Assembly (NCBI GenBank): GCA_003661265.1
Contig: QMVU01000004.1
Location: 1 to 14,763 of the forward strand
DNA length: 14,763 nucleotides
DNA from: Thermoproteota archaeon
GTDB lineage: Archaea; Korarchaeota; Korarchaeia; Korarchaeales; Korarchaeaceae
Direction of reading: 5' to 3'
Below the pieces are notes generated by a model. That model was not told the DNA's origin. It did no database searches and was given only the letters and a program-made list of their open reading frames with translations. Each line of letters begins with the position of its first letter. The stretch's first letter is position 1. Positions 14,166-14,763 of the stretch are shown here, one piece after another. The translations under genes and the position numbers were made by a program.

Positions 14166-14763
14166 TCAGCTTAGTAAACCAATCCTCCTAGCGATATTCT
14201 CAGCTGCCTTCAGCGCCGGAGAATCCATTGGAAGCTCAAGAATGGGCCTTCCCTCGATGTTAAACTTGACAACGTTAGGATCTGTTGGGATGGAGCCAGC
14301 GAAACCCACACCCATCTCTTTAGCCTTCTCCTCGAGCATAGGGACAAGTTCCTCCGGAAACCTGTTCCCTACCAGATATATCTCCTTAACCTCTATGTGA
14401 ACCTCATGTGCAAGCTCCTTTATCCTCTCAGCCGTCTTGAACCCCATCTTAGATGGGTCTGTGACGATAAGCAAGATGTCCACATCCCTATCCGTCCTCC
14501 TGCTTAGGTGCTCCAGCCCAGCCTCCATGTCCATGATGGTGACGTCATAGTTCCCGGTAATAGCATCCAGTATCCTCGTGAGGACGCTATTCACGTAGCA
14601 GTAACATCCCTCTCCCTCCGTTCTCCCCATTACCAACAGGTCATACTCAGGGAGCTCGACTAACGTCTCGAAGACCCAAGCTTCAAGTAAATCAGCTTTA
14701 GAGATTCCAATAGGAAGAGATCCTTTCTCTATCTTTTTCTTTAGCTCAGTTGCCACGATTCCA
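14166..14763 (-). CDS. cooC: CooC-type nickel-insertion ATPase (5' partial)
   Basis: The frame runs off the right edge, so about 60 N-terminal residues, including the P-loop, are outside the window; the GTG at 14756 is not the real start. The visible 198 residues match CooC: the metal-binding CxC pair (Cys53, Cys55) in GEGCYCY, the switch region DMEAGLEHLSRRT (78-90), LLIVTDPSK and the base-recognition VGNRF. CooC is a SIMIBI-class dimeric ATPase that helps place nickel in the active cluster of CO dehydrogenase. In archaea with CODH/acetyl-CoA synthase its gene commonly lies near that complex, which would be expected beyond the right edge. The FrhB-like gene follows on the same strand. Confidence 0.88.
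   Translation of the reverse strand, partial: GIVATELKKKIEKGSLPIGISKADLLEAWVFETLVELPEYDLLVMGRTEGEGCYCYVNSVLTRILDAITGNYDVTIMDMEAGLEHLSRRTDRDVDILLIVTDPSKMGFKTAERIKELAHEVHIEVKEIYLVGNRFPEELVPMLEEKAKEMGVGFAGSIPTDPNVVKFNIEGRPILELPMDSPALKAAENIARRIGLLS

Overview
The window looks like chromosome from a thermophilic archaeon that uses tetrahydromethanopterin (H4MPT) and coenzyme F420. Evidence seen here: mtd and mer homologues of the H4MPT methyl branch, a paralogue of the F420 ligase CofE, an FrhB/FpoF-type F420 oxidoreductase subunit, a CooC-type nickel ATPase, archaeal TATA-like elements, heavy use of AGG/AGA and ATA codons, and very short intergenic gaps. The lineage cannot be fixed from sequence alone. 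A Korarchaeota- or Archaeoglobus-like anaerobe with a reductive acetyl-CoA (Wood-Ljungdahl) or methane-type C1 pathway would fit. No rRNA, tRNA, CRISPR array, transposase or attachment site was seen.

Layout. (1) 1-2557 (+): a large exported surface protein, cut by the left window edge. It has a papain-like cysteine peptidase-like core, a PKD-type domain, a calcium-binding TSP3-like repeat and a C-terminal membrane anchor. (2) 2643-6197 (-): a tight operon thiolase -> DUF35 zinc-ribbon/OB protein -> 3-hydroxyacyl-CoA dehydrogenase -> enoyl-CoA hydratase. These four genes together interconvert acetyl-CoA and crotonyl-CoA-type thioesters. (3) 6364-7263 (-): a protein with four CBS domains, divergent from mtd. 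(4) 7574-8416 (+): mtd, convergent with and overlapping an MFS transporter gene. (5) 8402-10819 (-): CooT-like nickel-binding protein -> CofE-like protein -> MFS transporter. (6) 10922-12281 (+): a small helical protein of unknown function followed at once by mer. (7) 12294-12993 (-): a HEPN/MNT toxin-antitoxin pair. (8) 13091-14763 (-): CooC (cut by the right edge), then a ferredoxin/FrhB-type F420 oxidoreductase subunit.

How it fits together. Mtd and Mer catalyse the two F420-dependent steps between methenyl-H4MPT and methyl-H4MPT. The FrhB-like protein can exchange electrons between F420H2 and iron-sulfur carriers. CooC and the CooT-like protein point to nickel loading of a CO dehydrogenase encoded elsewhere. 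Acetyl-CoA made or consumed by that pathway could feed the thiolase operon. This metabolic reading is inference from gene content.

The observations most worth a second look are the CooT-like/CofE-paralogue/MFS cluster beside mtd and mer, the unknown gene coupled to mer, a five-run G-quadruplex motif in the mer-operon/CooT promoter region, and a repeated spacing of TATA-like boxes about 26 nt from start codons. That spacing predicts leaderless transcripts and revises several start codons.
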